Shown here one piece after another: positions 17,445-24,533 of a DNA stretch of 24,533 bases; position 1 is the stretch's first letter; each line of letters starts with the position of its first letter. The notes under the pieces are model-generated. The model was given only the letters and a program-made list of their open reading frames with translations, was not told where the DNA came from and made no database searches. The stretch is taken from the IMG/VR virus record IMGVR_UViG_3300026457_000105, positions 1 to 24,533 of that record; one strand, written 5' to 3'. The DNA is from a virus. The translations under genes were made by a program, and so were the position numbers.

Positions 17445-18341
17445 ATGAGTCCATTAACAGAACTCATAGGTGGTGCAAAGGCTTATGGATTAAATTCAAA
17501 TGCAAAAACAATTACCCCAACAGTTGAACTTTTACTTATTGCTGGTGGCGGCGGTGGTGGTAATGGAAATATTGGATCTGGAGCAGGTGCTGGTGGCTAT
17601 AGATATTTTGCATCTCAAACAACTCCAAATGGTTCTTTTACTATTACTGTTGGTAGTGGTGGTGGTGCACAAACAAAAGGAAATAATTCAGTTTTTTCTA
17701 CTTTAACTGCTACAGGTGGTGGTAATGGAATAAATCAATCAAGCGCTCCTGGAACTGGTGGTTCTGGAGGTGGTGGATCTTGGAATGGATCATATCCATC
17801 AGGTGCACCAGGTGCTGCTGGTAATGAGGGCGGTTATTCACCAGTAGAAGGTTATGCTGGAGGTAAAGGACACGGCGCTGCTGCTTCATCTGCTTATGCA
17901 TATCCACCAGGTGGCGGTGGTGGTGCAGGTGCAGTCGGTGTTGACTGGAATGGTTCAAATAAAGTAGGTGGTGCTGGCGGTGCTGGCGTTTCTTCATCAA
18001 TAACTGGTTCATCAGTTACTCGTGGTGGCGGTGGAGGTGGGGGAGCCTACGGACCTGAAGGTGGTTCTGGAGGTGCTGGTGGTTCTGGTGGTGGCGGTGC
18101 TGGAACTGGAAGCGGTGGCGCAAGTTCAGGAACTGCAAACACAGGTGGTGGAGGCGGAGGAAGTGGAACAGGTGGTAGTGGTGGTTCTGGTGGATCTGGA
18201 ATTGTAATTATTGCTTATCCAAGTTCATATCCAGATATAACAAGTATTGGTGCAGGATTAACATATACAAAAGACACTTCTTCAAGAAGTGGATATAAAG
18301 TTTATTCATTTACAGCAGGAACAGGTTCGGTGACATTCTAA
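17445..18341 (+). CDS. Glycine-rich adhesin-like protein, cassette 3 (298 aa)
   Basis: Begins MSPLTELIGGAKAYGLNSNA, then VELLLIAGGGGGGNGNIGSG and a long Gly-rich core (residues about 30-255), and ends GSGIVIIAYPSSYP ... YKVYSFTAGTGSVTF. Paralog of 12155 with different inter-glycine loops. The RBS is weak (TAGGTAG, 6 nt before the ATG), so translation may depend on the gene before it. Confidence 0.8.
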   Translation: MSPLTELIGGAKAYGLNSNAKTITPTVELLLIAGGGGGGNGNIGSGAGAGGYRYFASQTTPNGSFTITVGSGGGAQTKGNNSVFSTLTATGGGNGINQSSAPGTGGSGGGGSWNGSYPSGAPGAAGNEGGYSPVEGYAGGKGHGAAASSAYAYPPGGGGGAGAVGVDWNGSNKVGGAGGAGVSSSITGSSVTRGGGGGGGAYGPEGGSGGAGGSGGGGAGTGSGGASSGTANTGGGGGGSGTGGSGGSGGSGIVIIAYPSSYPDITSIGAGLTYTKDTSSRSGYKVYSFTAGTGSVTF

Positions 18342-18718
18342 TGGGACACTATGCATTTTTAGATGAAAACAACATCGTTACAGAAGTAATTACTGGAAAA
18401 GATGAAAATGAAGTTGTAGAAGGTATTTCTGATTGGGAAACTTACTATGGTGAATTCCGTGGTCAGGTTTGTAAAAGAACTTCTTATAATACATATCACA
18501 ATGAACATAAATTAGGCGGTACACCATTTAGAAAAAACTATGCAGGCATTGGCTATACGTATGACGAAAAAAATGATGCTTTTATACCACCAAAACCATT
18601 TCCATCATGGATTTTAGATACAACAATTTTTGATTGGATTTCTCCAGTTCCATATCCAGAAGATGGTGGTCTTTATATTTGGGATGAAGTAACACAATCT
18701 TGGATTGATTTTCAATAA
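18341..18718 (+). CDS. FRKNYAG-family fibre accessory protein, cassette 3 (125 aa)
   Basis: MGHYAFLDENNIVTEVITGK, then RTSYNTYHNEHKLGGTPFRK, NYAGIGYTYDEKNDAFIPPK, PFPSWILDTTIFDWISPVPY and WDEVTQSWIDFQ. Closest in sequence to 13042 (shared SYNT....LGGTPFRKNYAG). The terminator at 18733 follows. Confidence 0.8.
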   Translation: MGHYAFLDENNIVTEVITGKDENEVVEGISDWETYYGEFRGQVCKRTSYNTYHNEHKLGGTPFRKNYAGIGYTYDEKNDAFIPPKPFPSWILDTTIFDWISPVPYPEDGGLYIWDEVTQSWIDFQ

Positions 18719-18732
18719 ATATTAAAAAAATA

Positions 18733-18768
18733 ACCCCCAAGGCATAAAGCCAAGGGGGTATTTTTATT
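18733..18768. terminator. Bidirectional rho-independent terminator
   Basis: ACCCCC-aa-GGC-ataaa-GCC-aa-GGGGGT, followed by ATTTTTATTT on the plus strand and by an A-run on the left that gives a T-run on the minus strand. It serves the convergent genes 18341-18718 and 18774-19328. Confidence 0.9.
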
Positions 18769-18773
18769 TCCAA

Positions 18774-19328
18774 TTATTTATTAGGAAATTTATTTAACCA
18801 TTTATTCGCAGCACCAGTTTTTATTGATGACCATGAACTCCAGTCTTCTCCGCCTTTAGTCATGTGAAACACGGCTTCTGCGTTTTTAACTGGGCTAAAT
18901 AGTTCAGCATTTAAATCAAGATCAAGTTTATCCCTACGATCTGGACCTAAAGTTCCAAGCATGTTAATCTGAAAGATACCATAAGAGGAATCTCCAGTCT
19001 TGGTGTTTCCATTAAAAGCAAATGGACGACCATTGGATTCAGCCTTAGCAACTGCCCAAGCAGTTCTTAGACCTTTTCCAGTGAACCCTACTGCCTTAAG
19101 TAATTCAACCAACTGGCTGTCAGTCAAACTTGTCGCATTTTCATACTTAGTAAGTATTTCTTTATTTTTATCCTTAGAAAGCAGAAAAGCCACCTTTGGG
19201 GTGGCAAGAGAAACTGCTCCCTTTTTAGATAAATTATTACTAGCAGCATTACTTGGAATAGCCCCCAAAATAGAGACCAAAACAAATGTGCAACTAATTA
19301 CCCCTACAAGCATTTTATTGTTATTCAA
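18774..19328 (-). CDS. Secreted lysozyme/transglycosylase-like protein (184 aa)
   Basis: From the TTG at 19328 the protein begins MNNNKMLVGVISCTFVLVSI, a Lys-plus-hydrophobic signal peptide with a likely cut after SNA (ASNN). The catalytic domain has AKAESNGRPFAFNG (E97 as candidate acid) and DSSYGIFQINMLGTLGPDRR, as in lysozyme-like peptidoglycan hydrolases. It probably cleaves cell-wall glycan, either at lysis or as a virion enzyme. The TTG is chosen because AGGAGG lies 6 nt before it; an ATG 21 bp upstream would lack that RBS. Confidence 0.8.
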   Translation of the reverse strand: MNNNKMLVGVISCTFVLVSILGAIPSNAASNNLSKKGAVSLATPKVAFLLSKDKNKEILTKYENATSLTDSQLVELLKAVGFTGKGLRTAWAVAKAESNGRPFAFNGNTKTGDSSYGIFQINMLGTLGPDRRDKLDLDLNAELFSPVKNAEAVFHMTKGGEDWSSWSSIKTGAANKWLNKFPNK

Positions 19329-19362
19329 GTTTTTCCTCCTAAAATGCATATAGCACCATAAC

Positions 19363-19376
19363 AGTGCTATAGCACT
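19363..19376. promoter_or_regulatory. 14-bp perfect palindrome at the lysin transcription start
   Basis: AGTGCTATAGCACT lies just downstream of the lysin -10 (19377-19382), covering the inferred start. A further ATAGCAC copy is at 19350-19356. It is probably a repressor operator or an RNA hairpin controlling lysin. Confidence 0.55.
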
Positions 19377-19406
19377 AGTATAACATAAATATTACCCGCA
19401 AGTCAA
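19377..19406 (-). promoter_or_regulatory. Leftward promoter of the lysin gene
   Basis: Minus strand: -35 TTGACT (19401-19406), 18-bp spacer ending TGT, and -10 TATACT (19377-19382). Confidence 0.65.
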
Positions 19407-19417
19407 GTTACGTGAAG

Positions 19418-19431
19418 TGATATAATATAAT
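19418..19431 (+). promoter_or_regulatory. Extended -10 promoter for the second fibre region
   Basis: TGATATAAT (19418-19426) plus an overlapping second TATAAT (19426-19431); the ATG at 19436 is 9 or 4 bp away. Divergent from the lysin promoter. Confidence 0.6.
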
Positions 19432-19435
19432 AACT

Positions 19436-19978
19436 ATGGCATCAGGTGAAACAACAATATATGATATTCCTTACCCTGTCAATTCTGACCCAGTAGATGT
19501 TGCTGGAGATATTCAAGCATTAGCAGAGCGTATAGAGGTTATTTTACCTACTATTGGTTTGCCTTATCATACTATTGAAGTTACAAATGATAGTGGTGTA
19601 ACAATAAATAAAGCAGATCCAGTTTATATTTCTTCATATAATTCTACAAGTGGTAAGCCCGAAGTTACAAAATCACAAGCAAGTGATATAACAACATTTC
19701 CAGTAATAGGATTAGCACAAGCATCAATTGGAAATGGTAGCGATGGTGTAGTAGTTATTTCTGGTGTGTTTACAGGAGTTGATACTTCTACATATACCGC
19801 TGGAGATACACTATATGTTGGATCAAGCGGTGGTCTGACTGCAACGCAACCAATTACAGCAACAACAAACTCAGGTGTAGTCGGAGTTGTTTCAAAAGCA
19901 AATGTTAATGGAACTATTTTAGTTGGTTCATTTAAAGGTAATGGCACTTGGGGATCTATGAAAGCAGGGTTAGCATAA
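19436..19978 (+). CDS. Tail fibre/baseplate protein with DIPYPVNSDPVDVAGDIQAL N-terminus (180 aa)
   Basis: The N-terminal motif YPVNSDPVDVAGDIQALAER is typical of phage tail fibres. The rest (VTINKADPVYISSYNSTSGK ... PVIGLAQASIGNGSDGVVVI, GDTLYVGSSGGLT) is a beta-rich domain common in structural proteins. The promoter is immediately upstream and no RBS is seen, so translation may be leaderless. The stop overlaps the next start (TAATG). Confidence 0.8.
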   Translation: MASGETTIYDIPYPVNSDPVDVAGDIQALAERIEVILPTIGLPYHTIEVTNDSGVTINKADPVYISSYNSTSGKPEVTKSQASDITTFPVIGLAQASIGNGSDGVVVISGVFTGVDTSTYTAGDTLYVGSSGGLTATQPITATTNSGVVGVVSKANVNGTILVGSFKGNGTWGSMKAGLA

Positions 19979-20358
19979 TGGCACAATATCGAAATCAGTC
20001 ACCATATCAAATTGGCTCTATACCACCACAATCCGTATGGACAATTGTTAGAGGAGATACGGCATCTTTTAAAATGTATGTACAGGATGACTCTGGAAAT
20101 CCTTTGGTAATTCCTGATTGGACAATTAAAATGGATTTTTATAGAGAAGGCGCAACAAGCAATCCAGTTCTTGAAGTATTTCCAGAAGCAGATCCAGATG
20201 ACGGTAGCGGTGAGTTTACAGTATTTTTAGAATCTTCTGAAACAGAGATTTTACAAACTGAAGACCAGTTTGATATTCAAATGTCTCTACCATTAGATGA
20301 GGTAGTTTGGACAGTTTTGCAGGGTACCGTAACAATGGTAGAGGATATCACTGACTAA
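19978..20358 (+). CDS. BppU-like N-terminal-domain structural protein (126 aa)
   Basis: MAQYRNQSPYQIGSIPPQSV, then WTIVRGDTASFKMYVQDDSG and NPLVIPDWTIKMDFYREG: the same VRGDT..F......G.P....W pattern as 10040 and 9520. An anchoring beta-sandwich is inferred. TAATG overlaps at both ends. Confidence 0.7.
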   Translation: MAQYRNQSPYQIGSIPPQSVWTIVRGDTASFKMYVQDDSGNPLVIPDWTIKMDFYREGATSNPVLEVFPEADPDDGSGEFTVFLESSETEILQTEDQFDIQMSLPLDEVVWTVLQGTVTMVEDITD

Positions 20359-20558
20359 TGGCAACAGCCACTGTTATTAATACAGACAGTCAAAGGGTTG
20401 TTGAAATTAACCCTACCTGTAAAAATAGAGAATCTATTGTTTTATATGAACTTCCTTTTAAAATAAGAATAACAAATATTAAAGTCCCAGGTTATAGCCC
20501 TATAGATGTGCCTCCAATTGGCATTGCTATCGTTGGTTTGAATAACTATATTTTATGA
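20358..20558 (+). CDS. 66-aa hypothetical structural-region protein
   Basis: MATATVINTDSQRVVEINPT, then CKNRESIVLYELPFKIRITN and IKVPGYSPIDVPPIGIAIVG. The VPPIGIAIVG end looks like conserved actinophage proteins of this region. Its TGA stop is also the TGA of the next extended -10 (20556-20564). Confidence 0.65.
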   Translation: MATATVINTDSQRVVEINPTCKNRESIVLYELPFKIRITNIKVPGYSPIDVPPIGIAIVGLNNYIL

Positions 20559-20564
20559 TATAAT
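20556..20564 (+). promoter_or_regulatory. Extended -10 promoter, leaderless start at 20571
   Basis: TGATATAAT, 6 bp before the ATG. Its TGA is the stop codon of the gene before. Confidence 0.65.
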
Positions 20565-20570
20565 CACAAT

Positions 20571-21008
20571 ATGGCAATCCTACCCATCAATCAACTAAAA
20601 GCAAAATTTGAGACTGGCGATAGACCAACAGGACAAGACTACGCTGATTTGATTGATACAGCATCTTTTAGAGCAGACTCTTTAGGCGGGGATGGAAATA
20701 ACGCCGTAACAGTAAATGGTATAGAGTCAGCAACAGTCTTTGACACTATTGATACCTCTGTATGGAGAACTGTAAAGTATATGATTCAGTTGTCACATGT
20801 TGGGTCAAATTCTTATAGAAGTACTGAAATTAACTTAGTTTTTGATGGAACTAACCAAAATGTTACAGAGTTTGCCTCAGTTGCTAATACTGGAAATAAT
20901 GTTGGAAATATAACTGCCAGTTTAAATTCTGGTACAATTAGCATGACGGTAACACCAACACTAACGCCGATGACCATAAGGTACTACCGCACTGGTTTGA
21001 AGGCTTGA
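20571..21008 (+). CDS. Tail fibre protein with C-terminal domain shared with the 768-aa fibre (145 aa)
   Basis: MAILPINQLKAKFETGDRPT, then GQDYADLIDTASFRADSLGG (a fibre N-terminus). The C-terminal about 95 residues (WRTVKYMIQLSHVGSNSYRS TEINLVFDG ... MTPTLTPMTIRYYRTGLKA, condensed) match the end of 21025-23331 (SAKYIVQMTNGNDVEVLEVL). Probably a fibre tip or chaperone-like knob. Leaderless. Confidence 0.75.
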   Translation: MAILPINQLKAKFETGDRPTGQDYADLIDTASFRADSLGGDGNNAVTVNGIESATVFDTIDTSVWRTVKYMIQLSHVGSNSYRSTEINLVFDGTNQNVTEFASVANTGNNVGNITASLNSGTISMTVTPTLTPMTIRYYRTGLKA

Positions 21009-21024
21009 CCCAAAGGAGTAAAGA

Positions 21025-23331
21025 ATGGCTACAGTCGACAAAGCCTTTCGTATTAAAAATGGGCTTGTAGTAGAAGGATCATCTGCTACAGTCAATGGCT
21101 CTAATGTTTTGACAGAAGCCAGCACAGAGTTTCTCCAAGACACAACTGGAGCAATGTTTACAAATGGTACCTATACAGGTATTACATTTACTTATAACGA
21201 CTCAACAGGTGTAATTGATGCTGCAGTATCTACAACACCTACATTTTCAGATAGAATTATTTTTGAAGGCTTAACCCCTGACGCATATGAATTAACACTT
21301 CTTTCACCAGAACCAACACAAGATGTTACAGTAACACTTCCAAATGCAACAACAACTCTTGTTGGTAAGGATACAACAGATACATTTACAAATAAAACTT
21401 TTAATACAGCATCAACTGGAAATACACTTCAGATTAATGGAAATACTGTAAACTCTTATGTAGGATCTGGATCAAATGTTGTTCTTAGCAGCAGCCCTAC
21501 AATTACTTCTCTATATGTTGCAAATGGTCTTAATGTTAATGGTGCAACAACAGGAACTACACAAATTGTTGCAGCAAATACAGCATCAGGTGTTTTAACA
21601 CTACCTGCAGCAACAGGAACAATTGCTCTTACTTCTGATATCCCATCTTTGACAGGGTACGTAACAGAAACTGGTACACAGACACTAACAAATAAGACAA
21701 TTTCTGGTACATCAAATACAATTACAAACATTGCAAATGGTTCTCTTGAGAATTCATCAATTACAATTAATGGTACAGCGACTTCACTTGGTGGAACTCG
21801 TACACTCGTAACAGATGATATTTCTGAAGATGCATCACCAACAAATAAGTGGTTTACTGATGAACGAGCACAGGATGCAGTAGCACAGGCAATTGCAAAT
21901 GGTACTCAAACAAATATTACAATTACCTACGATGATACTGCAAACTCACTATCATTCAACGCCTCTGGCGGAGTATCAAGCATCTCTGGAACAGCAAACC
22001 AAATTGCTGCATCAGCATCTACTGGAGCAGTAACTCTTTCTCTTCCAAATGCAGTAACATTCCCAGGAACTGTAACACTTAATGCAGATCCAGTAAATGC
22101 TCTTGAAGCAGCAACAAAGCAATATGTTGATGCTGTTGCACAGGGTTTAAATGTTCATGCTGCTTGCCGTGTTGCAACAACAAGTAATGTTGATTTATCA
22201 AATGCTCTTGAAGCAGGAGATGTAGTAGATGGCGTAACGCTAGTCGCTGGTGATCGTGTTCTTGTTAAATCACAGTCAACGACTTCTCAAAATGGTATTT
22301 ATGTAGTACAGTCTTCTGGAGCAGCAGTTCGTGCAGCAGACTTTAATACACCAACAGAAATTGTTCCAGGTGATTTTACATTCGTATCTGAAGGAACACT
22401 TTATAACAATACTGGATGGGTACAAACAGAAGTAGTAACTACAGTAGGAACTAGCCCAATTGTATTTGAGCAGTTCTCTGGTGCTGGAACATACTTGGCT
22501 GGCAACGGTATAACACTAACTGGAAATACATTTGCAATTGACACAGCAATTACTGTAGATCTAAACTCTACTCAAACTCTTACAAATAAGACTCTAACAA
22601 GTCCAAGTTTGACAAATCCAACAGTATCAGGACTATATCTCTCAGACAATAACATTGTTATTGAGGGTACAAACGATACACACGAAACCACATTAACATT
22701 TACAGATCCTACACAGGATAATACAATTACATTTAAAGATGCTACAGGTACCGTTGCATTTACATCAGATATTGAAACTGCTGTAGATAACTTTGGTAAT
22801 GCAGTAACTGGTGGTACAGGAATTAGTGCTTCATATGCATCAACTTCAAATGTACTAACAATTACAAACGTAGGCGTAACAAGCATTGCAGGAACTGCTG
22901 ATCAAATTTCAGCAACTGCTTCAACTGGTTCAGTAACATTGTCTCTACCACAGAGCATTGCTACAACATCTAGCCCAACATTTGCTAGTGCAACACTTGG
23001 ATATATTACTCTTGCAGATGCATTTATTGGAACTGCTACAACAAGCATTTCTGGCACAAGCGCAACTGTAGTTGATTCATGGTCAGCAGCATCATTTGGT
23101 TCAGCAAAGTATATTGTTCAAATGACAAATGGAAATGACGTTGAAGTTCTTGAGGTTCTTGTAACTGTAGATGGAAATAACAATGTCTATCTAACAGAAT
23201 ATGCAGATATTCAGAGCAATACACAACTTGGTACAACAGATGCAGATTATTCAGGCGGAGATGTTCGTCTGCTAGTCACATCAACAAATGGTACATCAGT
23301 AAAGGTACACAAGACGCTTATCGAAGCGTAA
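21025..23331 (+). CDS. Large tail fibre protein (768 aa)
   Basis: N-terminal MATVDKAFRIKNGLVVEGSS, then many shaft repeats (TLTNKT, GTIALTSDI, GAVTLSLP), a central domain with EAATKQYVDAVAQGLNVHAA and DRVLVKSQSTTSQNGIYVVQ, a second shaft, and the C-terminal KYIVQMTNGNDVEVLEVLVT domain shared with 20571. Typical beta-helical trimeric fibre of cyanophage/actinophage type; the main elongated fibre of this region. RBS AAAGGAG. Confidence 0.9.
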   Translation: MATVDKAFRIKNGLVVEGSSATVNGSNVLTEASTEFLQDTTGAMFTNGTYTGITFTYNDSTGVIDAAVSTTPTFSDRIIFEGLTPDAYELTLLSPEPTQDVTVTLPNATTTLVGKDTTDTFTNKTFNTASTGNTLQINGNTVNSYVGSGSNVVLSSSPTITSLYVANGLNVNGATTGTTQIVAANTASGVLTLPAATGTIALTSDIPSLTGYVTETGTQTLTNKTISGTSNTITNIANGSLENSSITINGTATSLGGTRTLVTDDISEDASPTNKWFTDERAQDAVAQAIANGTQTNITITYDDTANSLSFNASGGVSSISGTANQIAASASTGAVTLSLPNAVTFPGTVTLNADPVNALEAATKQYVDAVAQGLNVHAACRVATTSNVDLSNALEAGDVVDGVTLVAGDRVLVKSQSTTSQNGIYVVQSSGAAVRAADFNTPTEIVPGDFTFVSEGTLYNNTGWVQTEVVTTVGTSPIVFEQFSGAGTYLAGNGITLTGNTFAIDTAITVDLNSTQTLTNKTLTSPSLTNPTVSGLYLSDNNIVIEGTNDTHETTLTFTDPTQDNTITFKDATGTVAFTSDIETAVDNFGNAVTGGTGISASYASTSNVLTITNVGVTSIAGTADQISATASTGSVTLSLPQSIATTSSPTFASATLGYITLADAFIGTATTSISGTSATVVDSWSAASFGSAKYIVQMTNGNDVEVLEVLVTVDGNNNVYLTEYADIQSNTQLGTTDADYSGGDVRLLVTSTNGTSVKVHKTLIEA

Positions 23332-23360
23332 TGTGAACCACGAAGGGACAGTGAACTTCA

Positions 23361-23762
23361 GTGGCAACAACAAATAAAGACTTTGTAGTAAAGCAAGGAC
23401 TCAAGGTTGCTACTGGAGTTACATTTCCAGATAATTCTGTACAAACAACAGCCTATACAGGTTCACCACTAACTGTAGGATCAACATTTCCAGTAAGTCC
23501 ATCTACTGGCGCTATGCATTTGGACACAGTAACATCAAAAATATATTATTATTATAACTCTACTTGGAATCCTTTAGCAAATTATGATGATACACAAAGT
23601 GTTGTTGATCATGATCACGATGCTGGTGGTTTTGTAGAAGATACATATCAGTACACTGGAAATGGTGTAACATTGCCAGCATTTATTTGGAAAGATTTTG
23701 ATGGTGGATCTCCATCTACAACGTCATTTTCAGCAGTTATAGACGGTGGGGCAGCAGTATGA
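23361..23762 (+). CDS. Short tail fibre protein with GTG start (133 aa)
   Basis: MATTNKDFVVKQGLKVATGV, then TFPDNSVQTTAYTGSPLTVG and MHLDTVTSKIYYYYNSTWNP. The N-terminal KDFVVKQGL resembles the opening of 21025 (KAFRIKNGLVV). The RBS is weak (AAGGGA, 13 nt away). It may be an auxiliary fibre. Confidence 0.7.
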   Translation: MATTNKDFVVKQGLKVATGVTFPDNSVQTTAYTGSPLTVGSTFPVSPSTGAMHLDTVTSKIYYYYNSTWNPLANYDDTQSVVDHDHDAGGFVEDTYQYTGNGVTLPAFIWKDFDGGSPSTTSFSAVIDGGAAV

Positions 23763-23769
23763 CAAATTT

Positions 23770-23778
23770 TGGTATAAT
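23770..23778 (+). promoter_or_regulatory. Extended -10 promoter for 23802
   Basis: TGGTATAAT, followed by a GGAGG RBS and the GTG at 23802. Confidence 0.6.
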
Positions 23779-23801
23779 AGAACCTAACATGGAGGTAAAT
23801 C

Positions 23802-24533
23802 GTGGCAGTTAGAATTCAGATGCGTAGGGGCACGACCTCCGAATGGAATAATGCAGACCCAACACTAAATGCAGGAGAGATTGGCTACAATACAACCCTG
23901 GCAGCATTTAAAATTGGAGACGGATCTACAGTATGGTCTGAGTTAGATTATTATCAGACAGCAGCCAGTATTACTCCACAAGAAATCAATGCTATTGATA
24001 TATCTGAAAAGGGTGCAGCAAATGGTGTTGCAGAACTTGATGGAGATAAAAATGTTATAACTGCAAGCAAGGTTGTTTTTGAAGGTGCTACAGTAGATGC
24101 CTATGAAACGTACATTCAACTTGGTGCAGAGCCAGCAGTAGCAGATACTACATTTACTCTACCAACAACTTCTGGAACTATTGCATTAACTTCAGATCTT
24201 TCTGCATATGCTCTTCTAACAGGCGCTACTTTTTCAGGTGCTGTGACAGTTAATGGTGACCTAACAGTTACTGGTACTACAACAACCATTGATACACAAA
24301 ATCTACAAGTAGAAGACAAAAATATTGTTCTTGGCTATGGTGCAACATCAGATGCTGCTGTAGATGGTGGCGGTATTACATTAACAGGTGCTACAAACAA
24401 AACATTTACATGGGTAGATGCAACAGATGCATGGACCTCATCAGAACATATGAATCTTGTTTCTGGTAAATCATATAAGATAAATAATACTGCAATATCA
24501 GCAGCCTTACCATCCCTTACATGGGGAGATGTT
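23802..24533 (+). CDS. Tail fibre with Mtd-like N-terminal domain (partial)
   Basis: From the GTG at 23802 the protein begins MAVRIQMRRGTTSEWNNADP and continues TLNAGEIGYNTTLAAFKIGD, the major-tropism-determinant N-terminal signature (R..RGT...W...P.L..GEIG......KIGDG). Fibre repeats follow (GAVTVNGDLTVTGTTTTIDT, QNLQVEDKNIVLGYG). It is open for 244 codons to the window edge. The start has GGAGG 6 nt upstream. Probably a receptor-binding or side fibre. Confidence 0.85.
   Translation, partial: MAVRIQMRRGTTSEWNNADPTLNAGEIGYNTTLAAFKIGDGSTVWSELDYYQTAASITPQEINAIDISEKGAANGVAELDGDKNVITASKVVFEGATVDAYETYIQLGAEPAVADTTFTLPTTSGTIALTSDLSAYALLTGATFSGAVTVNGDLTVTGTTTTIDTQNLQVEDKNIVLGYGATSDAAVDGGGITLTGATNKTFTWVDATDAWTSSEHMNLVSGKSYKINNTAISAALPSLTWGDV

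Noticed and set aside
17710-18012. 100-aa His/Gln-rich frame on the minus strand
   Set aside because: Shadow of the Gly-rich repeats of 17445-18341, with biased composition and no RBS.
15350-18210. Possible CRISPR or tandem-repeat array in GGTGGN-rich DNA
   Set aside because: The repeats are irregular glycine codons inside open frames, without fixed unit length or spacers.
13676-19640. Other TATAAT sequences inside fibre genes
   Set aside because: They lack the TGn element and lie within coding DNA, as expected by chance in AT-rich sequence.
21456-22886. Val-rich minus-strand frames inside the 768-aa fibre
   Set aside because: Antisense of Thr/Asn-rich fibre repeats, with no start signals.

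Overview
The window looks like part of a tailed-phage genome. It has two arms: a left arm of tightly packed, very small, mostly unknown genes, and a right arm of tail-fibre and adhesin genes. The DNA is AT-rich. Several left-arm products match families I know from actinobacteriophages: a Gp88-like protein, the MGLDMYL...YWRKANQIHKWF family, and the MTRKDYV family. The right-arm proteins look like fibre and adhesin proteins of aquatic phages. I therefore infer a lytic phage of a low-GC aquatic actinobacterium, for example of the freshwater Nanopelagicales type. The host is inference only. I see no tRNA, rRNA, CRISPR, integrase, replication, packaging or capsid gene.

Left arm, leftward (1-6281, minus strand): about ten transcription units. 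Each starts at a promoter with an exact 17-bp spacer and an extended -10 (TGn). Genes follow with 1-4 bp stop/start overlaps (TAATG, ATGA, TTGA) or short gaps. Many products are 22-100 aa; several carry CxxC pairs and a few are single-span membrane peptides. The gaps between units are built from repeated parts: CRP/GlxR-like palindromes (TGTGA-N6-TCACA), an AAAACGGACA box, an ACGGCGTGTCG box and GC-rich hairpins. Two DnaA-box-like 9-mers lie near 3692-3708.

Left arm, rightward (6452-7866, plus strand): a divergent early-type cluster with the same promoter and operator elements. It contains relatives of leftward genes (7126 with 2538; 7348 with 4314) and an odd duplicated MSLSK mini-ORF. From about 7613 the promoter type changes to a perfect TGnTATAAT with little or no -35, often only 4-9 bp from the start codon, which suggests leaderless mRNAs.

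Middle (7867-9519): a short leftward pair, a rightward holin-like membrane protein, a very AT-rich spacer holding a perfect-consensus orphan promoter, a leftward gene with a paralog at 13473, and a non-coding segment with its own promoter and a 9-bp-stem hairpin.

Right arm (9520-24533, plus strand except the lysin): small baseplate/fibre-type proteins, then three versions of one cassette (fibre protein, Gly-rich adhesin-like protein, about 130-aa FRKNYAG protein). Next come a bidirectional terminator, a reverse-strand secreted lysozyme-like gene, and a second fibre region ending in a 768-aa fibre and a fibre gene with an Mtd-type N-terminus that runs off the window.
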